A stretch of DNA of 17,382 nt from Spirochaetaceae bacterium (lineage in GTDB: Bacteria > Spirochaetota > Spirochaetia > Treponematales > Breznakiellaceae), in assembly GCA_031290205.1 (NCBI GenBank), contig JAITNZ010000167.1, positions 1 through 17,382 of the forward strand, in the 5' to 3' direction. Shown one piece after another: positions 1 through 7,013 of this stretch; the stretch's first letter is position 1, and each line of letters starts with the position of its first letter. A program made the translations under genes and the position numbers. The notes beneath the pieces are model-generated. The model searched no databases, was not told where the DNA came from, and worked only from the letters and a program-made list of their open reading frames with translations.

Positions 1-399
1 ATTTCTGCCTTGTTTATCACCATTATTCATATTCATTTCGTCTTCCGTTCGTGTTGTTCGTGAGGTTCGTGGTTGAATTCGGAACTGCTGCTCCCCATGT
101 CGAGCGCATACTCTAAGCCGTGCAAAAATGATAGAATAGAAAAAAAGCACAACAGATTTTCTGGGAGGGAGTTTAAGAAAACAAACAGGAAATATCCTTT
201 ATAAGAAGGGAAAAGCGATAACGATATTGGCGGTAATGTCGTTGGCTCGCGGATGGGAAGACATCGAGCGCTATGGGGAGGCAAAAAAAGAAAGGGGGGA
301 AAGCCCTCTCCGCTTGTGTTACGGGGGATTATCCTAAACGTAGCGGGCGGTGCGGGAGCTGCTGTAGCCTTTTCCCCGCTAATTCGCTAGTATAGAGCC
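1..399. other. Gene-free left edge with short repeat
   Basis: I see no convincing gene here. A minus-strand reading frame at 284-33 has low-complexity composition and its end is only the translation of a simple repeat at 47-73. A weak -10-like TAGTAT lies at about 388-393, six bases before the dehydrogenase start at 400, but no good -35 accompanies it and no Shine-Dalgarno is present, so how that gene is expressed is unclear. Confidence 0.5.
47..73. repeat. Three 9-bp tandem repeats of GTTCGTGNN
   Basis: Three adjacent 9-bp units (47-55, 56-64, 65-73) share GTTCGTG and differ in the last two bases, followed by TGAATTC. Read on the minus strand the region encodes an NHEPHEQHE-like peptide, a pattern I recall from dispersed intergenic repeats in several genomes. 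It is probably a non-coding dispersed repeat, not part of a protein. Confidence 0.5.
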
Positions 400-1434
400 A
401 TGAAAGCGTTAGTTTTAACTCAATATAAAAAACTTGATTACCTTGAGGTGGACACGCCTGAACTGTGCGGCGCGCGCGAGCTGCTCGTGCGGGTCAAGGC
501 AGCGGCGGTGTGCGGCTCCGATGTGCACGGCTTCGACGGCTCAACCGGCAGACGGAAGCCGCCGGTAATCATGGGGCACGAAGCGTCAGCTGAGGTCGTC
601 GAAACGGGGAAAGAGGTGTCGGCATTCAAGCGGGGCGATAGAATCACCTTTGATTCGACGATTTACTGCGGTGAATGTTATTTTTGCCGCGCGGGGCAGG
701 TCAACCTCTGCGATAATCGCCGCGTGCTCGGCGTCTCCTGCGACGAATACAAGCGGGACGGCGTTTTTGCCGAATATGCCGTCGTCCCCGACCATATCTG
801 CTATGCGCTGCCCGACGCGCTCTCCTTCGAGGAAGCGGCTTTGACGGAGCCGGCAGCCGTCGCCGCTCATGCTATCCGTATCACGCCGCTTTCGCTGAAC
901 GAAAACGCCGCCGTCGTCGGCGCGGGACTCATCGGGTTGCTCGTCTTGCAGTGCCTGCGCCCCTCAGTTTCCGGCAAAATAATCGCGCTGGATACGGAAA
1001 GCTCGCGGCGGGAAGCGGCGCTCGAAGCGGGCGCGGACTTTGCCTTCGACCCGCGGGAGCCCGACACTCTGCCAAAAATCCGCGAACTTACCGGCGGGCG
1101 GGGGGTCGACCGCGCGTTCGAGGCGGTAGGCGCGGCGGCGCCGGTCGAGACCGCGATAGCTATTACGCGCAAAGGCGGCTCGGTAACGCTCATCGGGAAC
1201 ATCAGTCCTAAAATCGAAATCCCCTTGCAGAGCGTCGTCACGCGCCAGATAAGCCTCTTCGGTTCCTGCGCGATTGCAGGCGAATACCCGATAGTCCTCG
1301 ACATGATGGCGCGCAAAAAGCTAGATGTCCGCCGCCTTATCAGCCGGACGGCGCCTCTGTGTGAAGGGCAAATCTGGTTCGATAAACTCTATAAACGCGA
1401 AGATAATCTCTTGAAAGTGGTGCTCATCCCATGA
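400..1434 (+). CDS. Zinc-dependent medium-chain dehydrogenase (sugar/polyol or threonine type)
   Basis: A 344-residue medium-chain dehydrogenase that should oxidise a secondary alcohol, probably a polyol, sugar phosphate or threonine-like substrate, with NAD(P) in the cytoplasm. Visible motifs: catalytic zinc residues C38 (CGSD), H60-E61 (GHE) and E150; a structural zinc lobe with C90, C93, C96 and C104; and a Rossmann motif GAGLIG at 174-179. D198 ends the second beta strand (ALDTES), which usually favours NAD over NADP. Length is normal for the family. The 3' end overlaps the next gene by 4 bp (ATGA), so the two are translationally coupled. Its partner is a Gfo/Idh/MocA oxidoreductase, typical of small catabolic operons for sugars or inositol-like compounds. 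The true substrate cannot be read from sequence. There is no clear Shine-Dalgarno; the ATG at 400 fits the conserved MKAL-type N-terminus. Confidence 0.9.
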   Translation: MKALVLTQYKKLDYLEVDTPELCGARELLVRVKAAAVCGSDVHGFDGSTGRRKPPVIMGHEASAEVVETGKEVSAFKRGDRITFDSTIYCGECYFCRAGQVNLCDNRRVLGVSCDEYKRDGVFAEYAVVPDHICYALPDALSFEEAALTEPAAVAAHAIRITPLSLNENAAVVGAGLIGLLVLQCLRPSVSGKIIALDTESSRREAALEAGADFAFDPREPDTLPKIRELTGGRGVDRAFEAVGAAAPVETAIAITRKGGSVTLIGNISPKIEIPLQSVVTRQISLFGSCAIAGEYPIVLDMMARKKLDVRRLISRTAPLCEGQIWFDKLYKREDNLLKVVLIP

Positions 1435-2516
1435 AATATTCTTTTGCCAAAAAACTCCGAGTCGCCCTTTTGGGGTATGGGAAGGTCGCCGATCTTCACG
1501 CGCAGGCGCTGGTAGGCACAAAAGACGCTGATTTAGCGACGGTTTGCGGGCGGAATCGGGCACGCCGTGATGCATTTGCCGCAAAATGGGGGATTTCATC
1601 CCGCGAAACCGTCGAAGAAGCCGTCCTCAAGGACAAAATCGACGCCGTTATCGTCAGCGTGCCCCATCCTCAGCATAAAGCGAGCGCGCTCGAAGCGCTC
1701 GAAGCGGGCTGCCATGTCCTGGTCGAAAAACCGATGGCGCTGAATACGCCTGAGTGCGACGCGATGATAGCCGGCGCGCGCAAAGCGGGCAAAGTGCTTT
1801 CGGTGATGAGCCAGCGGCGCTTCTTCCCCGCCTGCGCCCGCATGAAAGAGGCGATACTCGCCGGCAAAATCGGCAAACCGTCGATTGCCCAGCTGACGAT
1901 ACTCGGCTGGCGCGACGAAGCCTACTATGCAAGCGACAGCTGGCGCGGCAAATGGAGCAGCGAAGGCGGCGGCATCCTCATCAACCAGGCGCCCCACCAG
2001 ATAGACCTGATGCTCTGGTTCATGGGTCCCTTCGCCGAGCTGCGCGGCTTCTGGGGCAACGTCAATCACCCCTACATCGAAGTCGAGGATACCGCCGTCG
2101 CCGCCGTCAAGTTCGCGAACGGCGGCTTCGGCTCCGTGCTGGCGAGCAACTCGCAGAAGCCCGGCATCTATGCGAAGGTGCATATTCACGGCGAGGCGGC
2201 GGCATCCGTCGGCGTGCAAACCGACGGCGGCGCGATGTTTATCGCCGGTATGTCCTCGATTGCCGAGCCGCCCCTCAACGACCTATGGACGATTGCCGGC
2301 GAAGAGAAGCTCCTCGACCGCTTCCGCGCCGAAGACGAAGCGTTCTTCAAAACGATAGACCCGACCATCCATTTTTTCACGCTCCAGTTCAACGATTTTT
2401 TCGGCGCCATCATCGAAGGCAGGGCGCCCCTCGTCAGCGCCGAAGACGGCCGCGAAACCGTCCGCTTCATCGAAACGCTTTACGGCGGAGCAATTAACCA
2501 CGATCATTCCAATTGA
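1431..2516 (+). CDS. Gfo/Idh/MocA family oxidoreductase
   Basis: A 361-residue NAD(P)-dependent oxidoreductase acting on a sugar, cyclitol or related compound. The N-terminal Rossmann fold begins with LLGYGKVADLH (13-23). The family signature EKP lies at 99-101, with K100 the expected catalytic lysine. The substrate-domain motif APHQID at 187-192 supplies H189 and D192, matching the usual HxxD active-site pair. Length is standard. The start ATG overlaps the stop of the upstream dehydrogenase (ATGA at 1431-1434), so it is the second gene of a two-gene operon and probably catalyses a linked step. The gene ends just before a perfect hairpin at 2524-2543 and converges with the neuB-like gene. I cannot say which of the many Gfo/Idh/MocA substrates it uses. 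Confidence 0.9.
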   Translation: MKYSFAKKLRVALLGYGKVADLHAQALVGTKDADLATVCGRNRARRDAFAAKWGISSRETVEEAVLKDKIDAVIVSVPHPQHKASALEALEAGCHVLVEKPMALNTPECDAMIAGARKAGKVLSVMSQRRFFPACARMKEAILAGKIGKPSIAQLTILGWRDEAYYASDSWRGKWSSEGGGILINQAPHQIDLMLWFMGPFAELRGFWGNVNHPYIEVEDTAVAAVKFANGGFGSVLASNSQKPGIYAKVHIHGEAAASVGVQTDGGAMFIAGMSSIAEPPLNDLWTIAGEEKLLDRFRAEDEAFFKTIDPTIHFFTLQFNDFFGAIIEGRAPLVSAEDGRETVRFIETLYGGAINHDHSN

Positions 2517-2523
2517 TATGATG

Positions 2524-2612
2524 AGGGGGGAAGTCTCCCCCCTGCCTACAGCCCCGCTGCGCGGGTCTTCCGGCACCCCCCTCAGCGGGGGATCCGCCCC
2601 CGCAACGCCCCC
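2524..2612 (+). repeat. Composite GC-rich hairpin repeat, copy 1
   Basis: Three parts follow one another: a perfect 8-bp hairpin AGGGGGGA/TCCCCCCT with a 4-base loop (2524-2543), a CCCGC-TGC-GCGGG hairpin (2553-2565), and a GC-rich tail (2575-2612) containing CAGCGGGGGA and CCGCAACGCCCCC. The same three-part order recurs on the minus strand at 10551-10470, so this is a dispersed intergenic element. The first hairpin may also act as a terminator for the oxidoreductase operon although no T-run follows. Confidence 0.65.
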
Positions 2613-2642
2613 GCCCTTCCCGTAAAATGTACCCGATGATCC

Positions 2643-2672
2643 TCCGGTAGCCAGTTCCTCATATCTACCGGA
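2643..2672. terminator. Inverted repeat between convergent genes
   Basis: TCCGGTAG (2643-2650) and CTACCGGA (2665-2672) form a perfect 8-bp stem with a 14-base loop in the space between two convergent genes. A bidirectional transcription-stop role is likely from position, but no strong T-run follows on either strand. Confidence 0.35.
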
Positions 2673-2785
2673 AACAACATCGGCGTTTTCCGGTCTATGT
2701 TTACTAATCTTGGGCTCATTCCTTTATCTTACCTCTTTTGCAGTTCGTTTTACACAGAGTGGGGGTGGGGGGAGTCTAACAGGTG

Positions 2786-3892
2786 CTAGAGCACATCATC
2801 CCAGAGGACGCCTTGTCCTGCGGGAATTATCCTGCGGGCAGCGCGTCCTAAAAGCATTTCAAAAAATGAGGGGGGAAGACCCGGACGCAATACTTTTTCA
2901 GTGCGAAGGACCGCGATAGTATCCCTTGTAAACATATCGCCCTCTTTTATTTCGATGAGCGCATGGATCGAGCGGTTTGTCCGCAGGTAATTATTTTCTT
3001 CGGCGCCTGATAATTTTTTTACGCCGTCCCCTAATACAGCGTTTACTTTTTCTACACCAAAAGTTATTTTTGCATCTTCAATAATCGATATACTATCCCT
3101 CTTCTGCGCTCTGCGGATTGCATTGCTCATCATTAAAAAATCTTTTGGTGGTAACGCGATAGGATCATCGAGCCCGCTATCGCCGCGTGATAGACAAAAA
3201 TGTTTTTCGATTAGACACGCGCCGTTGGCAACGGCAAGAGTGGGCACGATAACAGGATCAAGGCTGTGGTCGCTTATCCCGACACTCACGCCGAAGATTC
3301 CGCTTAAATGACGCAGCACAGTAAGATTATAATCCGATTCAGGGGCGGGGTATGCCGTCACGCAGTGCAGCAGGCAAATCGCGGTTCTATCAAAATAATG
3401 CAGTGCATTTTCAATGTCAGCCAATGTTGATACGCCGCTCGACAGCAGCGCGGGTATATGCCACGCGGCAATCGTTTGCAGTAATTCTGTGTAGTTCAAT
3501 TCAGGAGATGCTACTTTTACGAAATCTGGCGATAGACAGAAGAGTTCCTGTGCGCTTCGCCTTCCAAAAGGGGATGCCAAAAACAATAATCCTTTTGATT
3601 CGGCATAATCTTTTAGCTCCGCATAAAAATTGATAGGCGCCTCTAGTGTCTTAAATACATCGTAGAGTTTTATGTTTCCACCGGGAAGAGGAACCGTTCC
3701 CGTAGCAGGATGCAATATCTCGTCCGCATACACAATCTGAACTTTTATACAGTCCGCACCCGCAAGGGCTGCCGCATCGACAAGCTCCTTCGCCCTCGCA
3801 GTATTCCCCCGGTGCCCTGTCCCCAATTCCGCGATAATCAATATATTTGATGGTGAATAGGTTTTGCCTTTTAAGCTGAATGTTCGCGTCAT
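2786..3892 (-). CDS. NeuB/PseI/SpsE-family nonulosonic (sialic-type) acid synthase
   Basis: A 368-residue enzyme that should condense phosphoenolpyruvate with an N-acetylated sugar to make a sialic-type nonulosonic acid for surface glycans. The TIM-barrel motifs are all visible: AELGTGHRGN at 21-30, the ADCIKVQ segment with K50, LLHC at 174-177 followed by YPAPESDYNL, ISDHS with H209, and IEKHF with H231. The two histidines correspond to the usual metal ligands. The C-terminal SAF (antifreeze-like) domain occupies about 306-368 and includes R307, the residue that in NeuB caps the partner active site. The start overlaps the upstream gene by 4 bp and a run of G just upstream may act as ribosome binding site. 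No CMP-sugar synthetase, epimerase or glycosyltransferase is nearby, so NeuB, PseI and SpsE-type substrates cannot be told apart. Confidence 0.88.
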   Translation of the reverse strand: MTRTFSLKGKTYSPSNILIIAELGTGHRGNTARAKELVDAAALAGADCIKVQIVYADEILHPATGTVPLPGGNIKLYDVFKTLEAPINFYAELKDYAESKGLLFLASPFGRRSAQELFCLSPDFVKVASPELNYTELLQTIAAWHIPALLSSGVSTLADIENALHYFDRTAICLLHCVTAYPAPESDYNLTVLRHLSGIFGVSVGISDHSLDPVIVPTLAVANGACLIEKHFCLSRGDSGLDDPIALPPKDFLMMSNAIRRAQKRDSISIIEDAKITFGVEKVNAVLGDGVKKLSGAEENNYLRTNRSIHALIEIKEGDMFTRDTIAVLRTEKVLRPGLPPSFFEMLLGRAARRIIPAGQGVLWDDVL

Positions 3893-4662
3893 ATCCCCCC
3901 CAATACCCTGTCTCTATACGCATACCCAATGCGTTGTAACGCGCTCTCGATATTTTCATCCGGCAATCGTTGCTTGTTTAAATCTATCGTAAACTGATTC
4001 ATCGAAAAATGCCTGAAGAAAAATAAATCCTGCTTCCTAATCAATGAGCGGGAAACTGACGCAACCAGCTCCCTTGTATATGTTTCAAAAATCCCCCTTT
4101 TTTTCATTTCTGAATAACCAATAATCCATATAGGAACTTTTAATGCCATATAGAATTCTACGAGAATGTTCACCATCGCCCGCTGTGAATCATCAATAAG
4201 CCGAGTGATTTTTTCACCGCCTATTTCGCATAAAGTGCGCAGTTCACCAGTCCTCGGCGTGTGAATGGGCGTTTTATTTAATATTAGCACATTCTTTCTA
4301 AAATCAATGGTAAGACCGCTCTTTTTCTTAAAAAAGGTATCGGCTATTTTCCCAGCCGGACCGACAAGATAGCTCCGCATTGCCGCATTCTGTTCCCGCC
4401 GCCCGGGATTGTCGGCAACCAGCAATAGTTTAATAGCATCAAAAGATTGTATGCCGTCTAACGCGCTATTATACACAATCGGTGTTTCAATATTGTATGA
4501 GGGACCCTCGCGCTCATCAATTAACTTTTGCTGATACGCCGCTAACTCAGGATGCCGCTCCGCCATCTCTTCGCATTTTTTTTTAAATTTTTCCCTCGCA
4601 TCAATACATTGTTCATATTTTTTTATTGCCCCGCCCCTCACTTTGATTCTTTTGCTCCCCAC
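3889..4662 (-). CDS. Uracil-DNA-glycosylase-like superfamily protein
   Basis: A 257-residue protein resembling the uracil-DNA glycosylase fold. The motif order fits: VADNPGRRE (82-90) in place of the GE-PG-x-x-E motif that activates water, then YLVGPAGK (98-105) where family 4/5 enzymes have the F-x-G-x-x-G uracil pocket, NKTPIHT (129-135), and RHFSMNQ (217-223) where they have the HPS minor-groove motif. The N-terminal 60 residues are charged and helical. No iron-sulfur cysteine set is obvious, so it is not a standard family 4 enzyme. Whether it removes uracil, another base, or acts on RNA is unknown. The start is GTG at 4662, inside the end of the TatD gene and inside a duplicated 18-bp segment; GTG at 4641 is an alternative. 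The 3' end overlaps the NeuB-like gene by 4 bp. Confidence 0.6.
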   Translation of the reverse strand: MGSKRIKVRGGAIKKYEQCIDAREKFKKKCEEMAERHPELAAYQQKLIDEREGPSYNIETPIVYNSALDGIQSFDAIKLLLVADNPGRREQNAAMRSYLVGPAGKIADTFFKKKSGLTIDFRKNVLILNKTPIHTPRTGELRTLCEIGGEKITRLIDDSQRAMVNILVEFYMALKVPIWIIGYSEMKKRGIFETYTRELVASVSRSLIRKQDLFFFRHFSMNQFTIDLNKQRLPDENIESALQRIGYAYRDRVLGGI

Positions 4663-4683
4663 TCTTCACTTTGATTCTTTTGC
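4638..4683. repeat. 18-bp perfect direct repeat at a gene junction
   Basis: TCACTTTGATTCTTTTGC occurs at 4638-4655 and again at 4666-4683, period 28 bp, so it is out of frame with itself. It covers the C-terminal codons and stop of the TatD gene and the start of the downstream gene. A partial third piece (CTCACTTT) follows at about 4687. A recent tandem duplication that created the overlap is the simplest reading. Confidence 0.8.
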
Positions 4684-5492
4684 ACCCTCACTTTCCCCCA
4701 ACAGGCGCCGCCAAAAACTAAATCAAAATTTTTGTCGGTGATATATTCCAGTTCGTTTTTTTCAGTCAGTGTACTTCCCGCTTCCCTGCGAAGGGCGGAG
4801 GCGGCATTGATCACCTGAAAAATATCCTGCCAGACGGAGAATTTTTTTCCATAGAGCGGCTGGTAGGGCGCGTCTGTTTCAAATAATAATCTTTCAGCAT
4901 CCAGCGCCGCGCAGCACTGCATCGCATTCTTGTGGTTCATCATAATAGCGCTTCCAAACGAAAAATATCCGTTAATGCCGCGCCTCAACACACTACGCGC
5001 TTCATCCAATGAACCGGAGTATGAATGAAAAACCACCGCAGCTAATCGTTTTAATTGTTTATTGAATAAAAAAACTTTATGCATAGCGCGGCGTATATGA
5101 AGAACTACCGGTAGATTATAACGCAAAGCTATACCGAGATGGTGTTCGAAAATAGCGTCTTGCGTTTGTTCATGTGCTCTATATGCATCACTAAACAGAT
5201 CAAAACCGGTCTCGCCTATTGCCGCAATTCTTTTTTCTTTTGCAAGCGTTTCAAGAAATGAACACGCTCTTTCTATATCATGCCGCTGATGCGCGGGAAG
5301 CTGCGGATGCACGCCAAAGCAGAGCGCCATGAACGGCGCCCCCTCTTGGTGCGCCGTCATTTCGTTGAAGATAAATTCATCCTCGTTAAACGAACTTGCC
5401 GCACATCTAATGCCCAAGCGCATGCGTTCTTGTTCGCACCTTGCATCTTCTCGATACAGATAATACGGATGTCCATGCGTGTCAGATGCCAT
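4638..5492 (-). CDS. TatD-family metal-dependent hydrolase
   Basis: A 284-residue TatD-type TIM-barrel hydrolase, expected to be a metal-dependent DNase or related phosphoesterase in nucleic acid turnover. All canonical metal ligands are present: the HxH pair H6/H8 in SDTHGH, E94 in GETGFD, H132 in LHIRR, H156 in FHSYSG and D207 in ETDAPY. GVHPQ (60-64) is the usual family loop. Length is slightly long because the C-terminus runs through an 18-bp duplicated segment after the normal end. The start ATG overlaps the end of miaA by 11 bp, and the gene itself overlaps the downstream glycosylase-like gene by 25 bp, so translation is coupled through the operon. The exact TatD paralogue (TatD, YcfH, YjjV) cannot be assigned. 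Confidence 0.85.
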   Translation of the reverse strand: MASDTHGHPYYLYREDARCEQERMRLGIRCAASSFNEDEFIFNEMTAHQEGAPFMALCFGVHPQLPAHQRHDIERACSFLETLAKEKRIAAIGETGFDLFSDAYRAHEQTQDAIFEHHLGIALRYNLPVVLHIRRAMHKVFLFNKQLKRLAAVVFHSYSGSLDEARSVLRRGINGYFSFGSAIMMNHKNAMQCCAALDAERLLFETDAPYQPLYGKKFSVWQDIFQVINAASALRREAGSTLTEKNELEYITDKNFDLVFGGACWGKVRVQKNQSEEWGAKESK

Positions 5493-6495
5493 GCAGTCTT
5501 TCCCTTATTTTTTTCGTTACCACTTCGAAGGACGCCCCCTCCCCATCGAGCGAAAACCACTCCGTGCCGCTCATGTTCTTAAAGTAGGTACTCTGCCTTT
5601 TTGCATACTGTCTGCTGTTCTTCGCAATGAGCTTCTCTATATCAGGCAACAGCGATTGGTCAAGCATCTGATATTCGCCGTTCCCGTCTTCATAGAAAAA
5701 TTCTTTGTAGCCGATTGCTTTTAACGCCTGATATCGAGGCGTGTATCCGCTTTCAAAAAGAGATTTCACCTCATCATAGAGACCCGCTTGTATCATCTCC
5801 CTACATCGTGTATCTATACGCCGGTATAGCTCATCACGCCTGCGTTCCAAACCGGCAATAAAAAACTTCCCCGCTGATTTTTTCTCACCGTCCCTATGCA
5901 TCTTGTATGAAGAGAGAGGCTTGCCCGTTAGCCTGAACACTTCAAGGGCACGGAGCAAACGGTATTCATCATTTTGATGAATACGCGCCGCGCTTGCCGC
6001 ATCGCAGGCGCGTAACTCCTCCATGAGCCCCCCCCCCCCCCGCTCTTTCAACTCAGCTTTAAGTGCTACGCGGATTGCGGTATCGGAAGGGGGGGCGTCC
6101 GGCAGCCCGTTGACAAAATTGCTGATGTAGAAGCCCGTCCCGCCTGAAATAACGGGAAGCTTCCCCCGCCCCGCGATATCCCGCACGGCATCCTCGGCAA
6201 GGCGGACAAAATCGCCGACGTTGAACTGTTCATCCGGGTTGCGGATGTCTATAAGATGATGGGGCAGCCTTTCGCACAAGTGGGGCGGGGGCTTTGCCGT
6301 CCCGATACGCATCCCGCGATAGACCTGCATCGAATCCGCAGAGATAATCTCGGCATCCAGCGCGCCTTCACCGGTAAACAGACGTTCGAGCACAGCCGTT
6401 TTACCCGCCGCCGTCGGACCAAAAAGGATGAAAACCGGACATTTGCCCCACGATGGGCAGGCTTGAGGCTGAATTCCGGCGGGATTTCCCGTCAT
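5482..6495 (-). CDS. miaA: tRNA dimethylallyltransferase MiaA, with internal G14 tract
   Basis: A 337-residue MiaA, which transfers a dimethylallyl group to A37 of tRNAs reading codons that begin with U. Motifs in order: P-loop GPTAAGKT (26-33), SADSMQVYR (52-60), IDIRNPDEQFNVGDF, GGTGFY (118-123), NDEYRLLRALEVFRLTGKPL, and AKNSRQYAKRQ (291-301). All are intact. ATG at 6495 lies 4 nt after the rpoZ stop; the longer upstream frame overlaps rpoZ and is unlikely. The oddity is a run of 14 G (6041-6028) encoding G153-G156 in a region where homologues vary. One added G leads to a stop after about 20 codons and one lost G to a stop after about 33; either would remove the C-terminal half. It is in frame as sequenced. 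Confidence 0.95.
   Translation of the reverse strand: MTGNPAGIQPQACPSWGKCPVFILFGPTAAGKTAVLERLFTGEGALDAEIISADSMQVYRGMRIGTAKPPPHLCERLPHHLIDIRNPDEQFNVGDFVRLAEDAVRDIAGRGKLPVISGGTGFYISNFVNGLPDAPPSDTAIRVALKAELKERGGGGLMEELRACDAASAARIHQNDEYRLLRALEVFRLTGKPLSSYKMHRDGEKKSAGKFFIAGLERRRDELYRRIDTRCREMIQAGLYDEVKSLFESGYTPRYQALKAIGYKEFFYEDGNGEYQMLDQSLLPDIEKLIAKNSRQYAKRQSTYFKNMSGTEWFSLDGEGASFEVVTKKIRERLHGI
6028..6041 (-). repeat. Poly-G tract (14 G) inside miaA
   Basis: Fourteen consecutive C on the plus strand give 14 G in the coding strand of miaA. It is in frame at 14 (Arg then four Gly). Such long homopolymers slip during replication, and sequencing of them is also error-prone. Confidence 0.9.
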
Positions 6496-6499
6496 AGCG

Positions 6500-6736
6500 T
6501 CATGGTTGTAGCGTTGAGTGCAGGTCGGGGATGCCGCGGCTGGTTTCGTTATCAAAACGAAACTCAACTTCGCCGGTGAACACCTCGCGCGCCGCAAGCG
6601 AAACATTTTTCTCTTCGTTGCTCGAATACTCGGGCATCCTGACCATCGAAATCTGATACGCCCGCTTGGAGGCGGCGCAGGTAATTTCGTACATATTTTT
6701 CTCGTATTTAATGAGTTCTTCTAAGGGGAAAATCAT
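6500..6736 (-). CDS. rpoZ: RNA polymerase omega subunit
   Basis: A 78-residue omega subunit, the small RNA polymerase assembly factor that folds around beta-prime. MIFPLEELIKYEKNMYEIT followed by CAASKRAYQIS matches the conserved N-terminal part in which a tyrosine/asparagine-rich stretch precedes a KRA motif. The C-terminus is the usual poorly conserved tail (EVEFRFDNE). The start at 6736 is supported by the conserved first residues and by a TTGACA / CATAGT promoter ending only 6 bases before the ATG. No Shine-Dalgarno lies at the normal distance, so a leaderless or nearly leaderless mRNA is plausible. It is the first gene of the rpoZ-miaA-TatD-glycosylase-NeuB operon, and miaA begins 4 nt after its stop. 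Confidence 0.85.
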   Translation of the reverse strand: MIFPLEELIKYEKNMYEITCAASKRAYQISMVRMPEYSSNEEKNVSLAAREVFTGEVEFRFDNETSRGIPDLHSTLQP

Positions 6737-6742
6737 AGTTCG

Positions 6743-6771
6743 ACTATGCCTTTTTTCGTGAAAACTGTCAA
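6743..6771 (-). promoter_or_regulatory. Promoter of the rpoZ operon
   Basis: On the minus strand TTGACA (6771-6766, perfect -35) is followed by a 17-base spacer and CATAGT (6748-6743, 4 of 6 to the -10 consensus). Transcription would start at or next to the A of the rpoZ ATG at 6736. Confidence 0.6.
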
Positions 6772-6808
6772 TACCCCTTTCAGCAACTCCCTGACTTGTG
6801 CCGATGCC

Positions 6809-6826
6809 CCGCGATTTTAATCGCGG
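6809..6826. repeat. Palindrome CCGCGATT-TT-AATCGCGG
   Basis: A perfect 8-bp stem with a 2-base centre lies immediately left of the larger inverted-repeat element. It could be part of that element or an independent protein-binding or REP-like site. Confidence 0.6.
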
Positions 6827-6829
6827 TAC

Positions 6830-6979
6830 CCGGACGGGTGGGAAACCCTCACTGGAAAACGGCGCCCTCGCCTGTGGCGGCATTTATTGCGTAGTTTTCC
6901 TGTATTCAAGCAGTCGCTTGAAATTTCTGCGTAGTTTGTTCCGGCGATGTTTTCCAGCGAGGCTTCCCCACCCACCCGG
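6830..6979. repeat. 150-bp element with 31-bp inverted ends
   Basis: The ends 6830-6860 and 6949-6979 are inverted copies matching at 26 of 31 positions (shared core CTGGAAAAC and GGGTGGG). The inside holds a perfect hairpin TTCAAGC-AGTC-GCTTGAA (6905-6922) and two direct copies of TGCGTAGTTT (6888-6897, 6928-6937). No protein is convincing on either strand. It could be a MITE-like element or a structured RNA. Confidence 0.6.
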
Positions 6980-7013
6980 CTACGTTTAGGCAATCCCCTA
7001 CAGCCCAAGTGGT

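Noticed and set aside
33..284. Minus-strand 83-residue frame at the left edge
   Set aside because: Its end is only the translation of the 9-bp tandem repeat, the rest has low-complexity composition, and no ribosome binding site or family resemblance is seen.
1754..2497. Plus-strand 247-residue arginine-rich frame inside the oxidoreductase gene
   Set aside because: It is a +1-type shadow of a gene with complete family motifs; the arginine-rich composition follows from GC-rich codons.
6895..6930. Riboswitch or classical structured leader
   Set aside because: The hairpin lies far from any plus-strand gene and I could not match it to a known riboswitch core.
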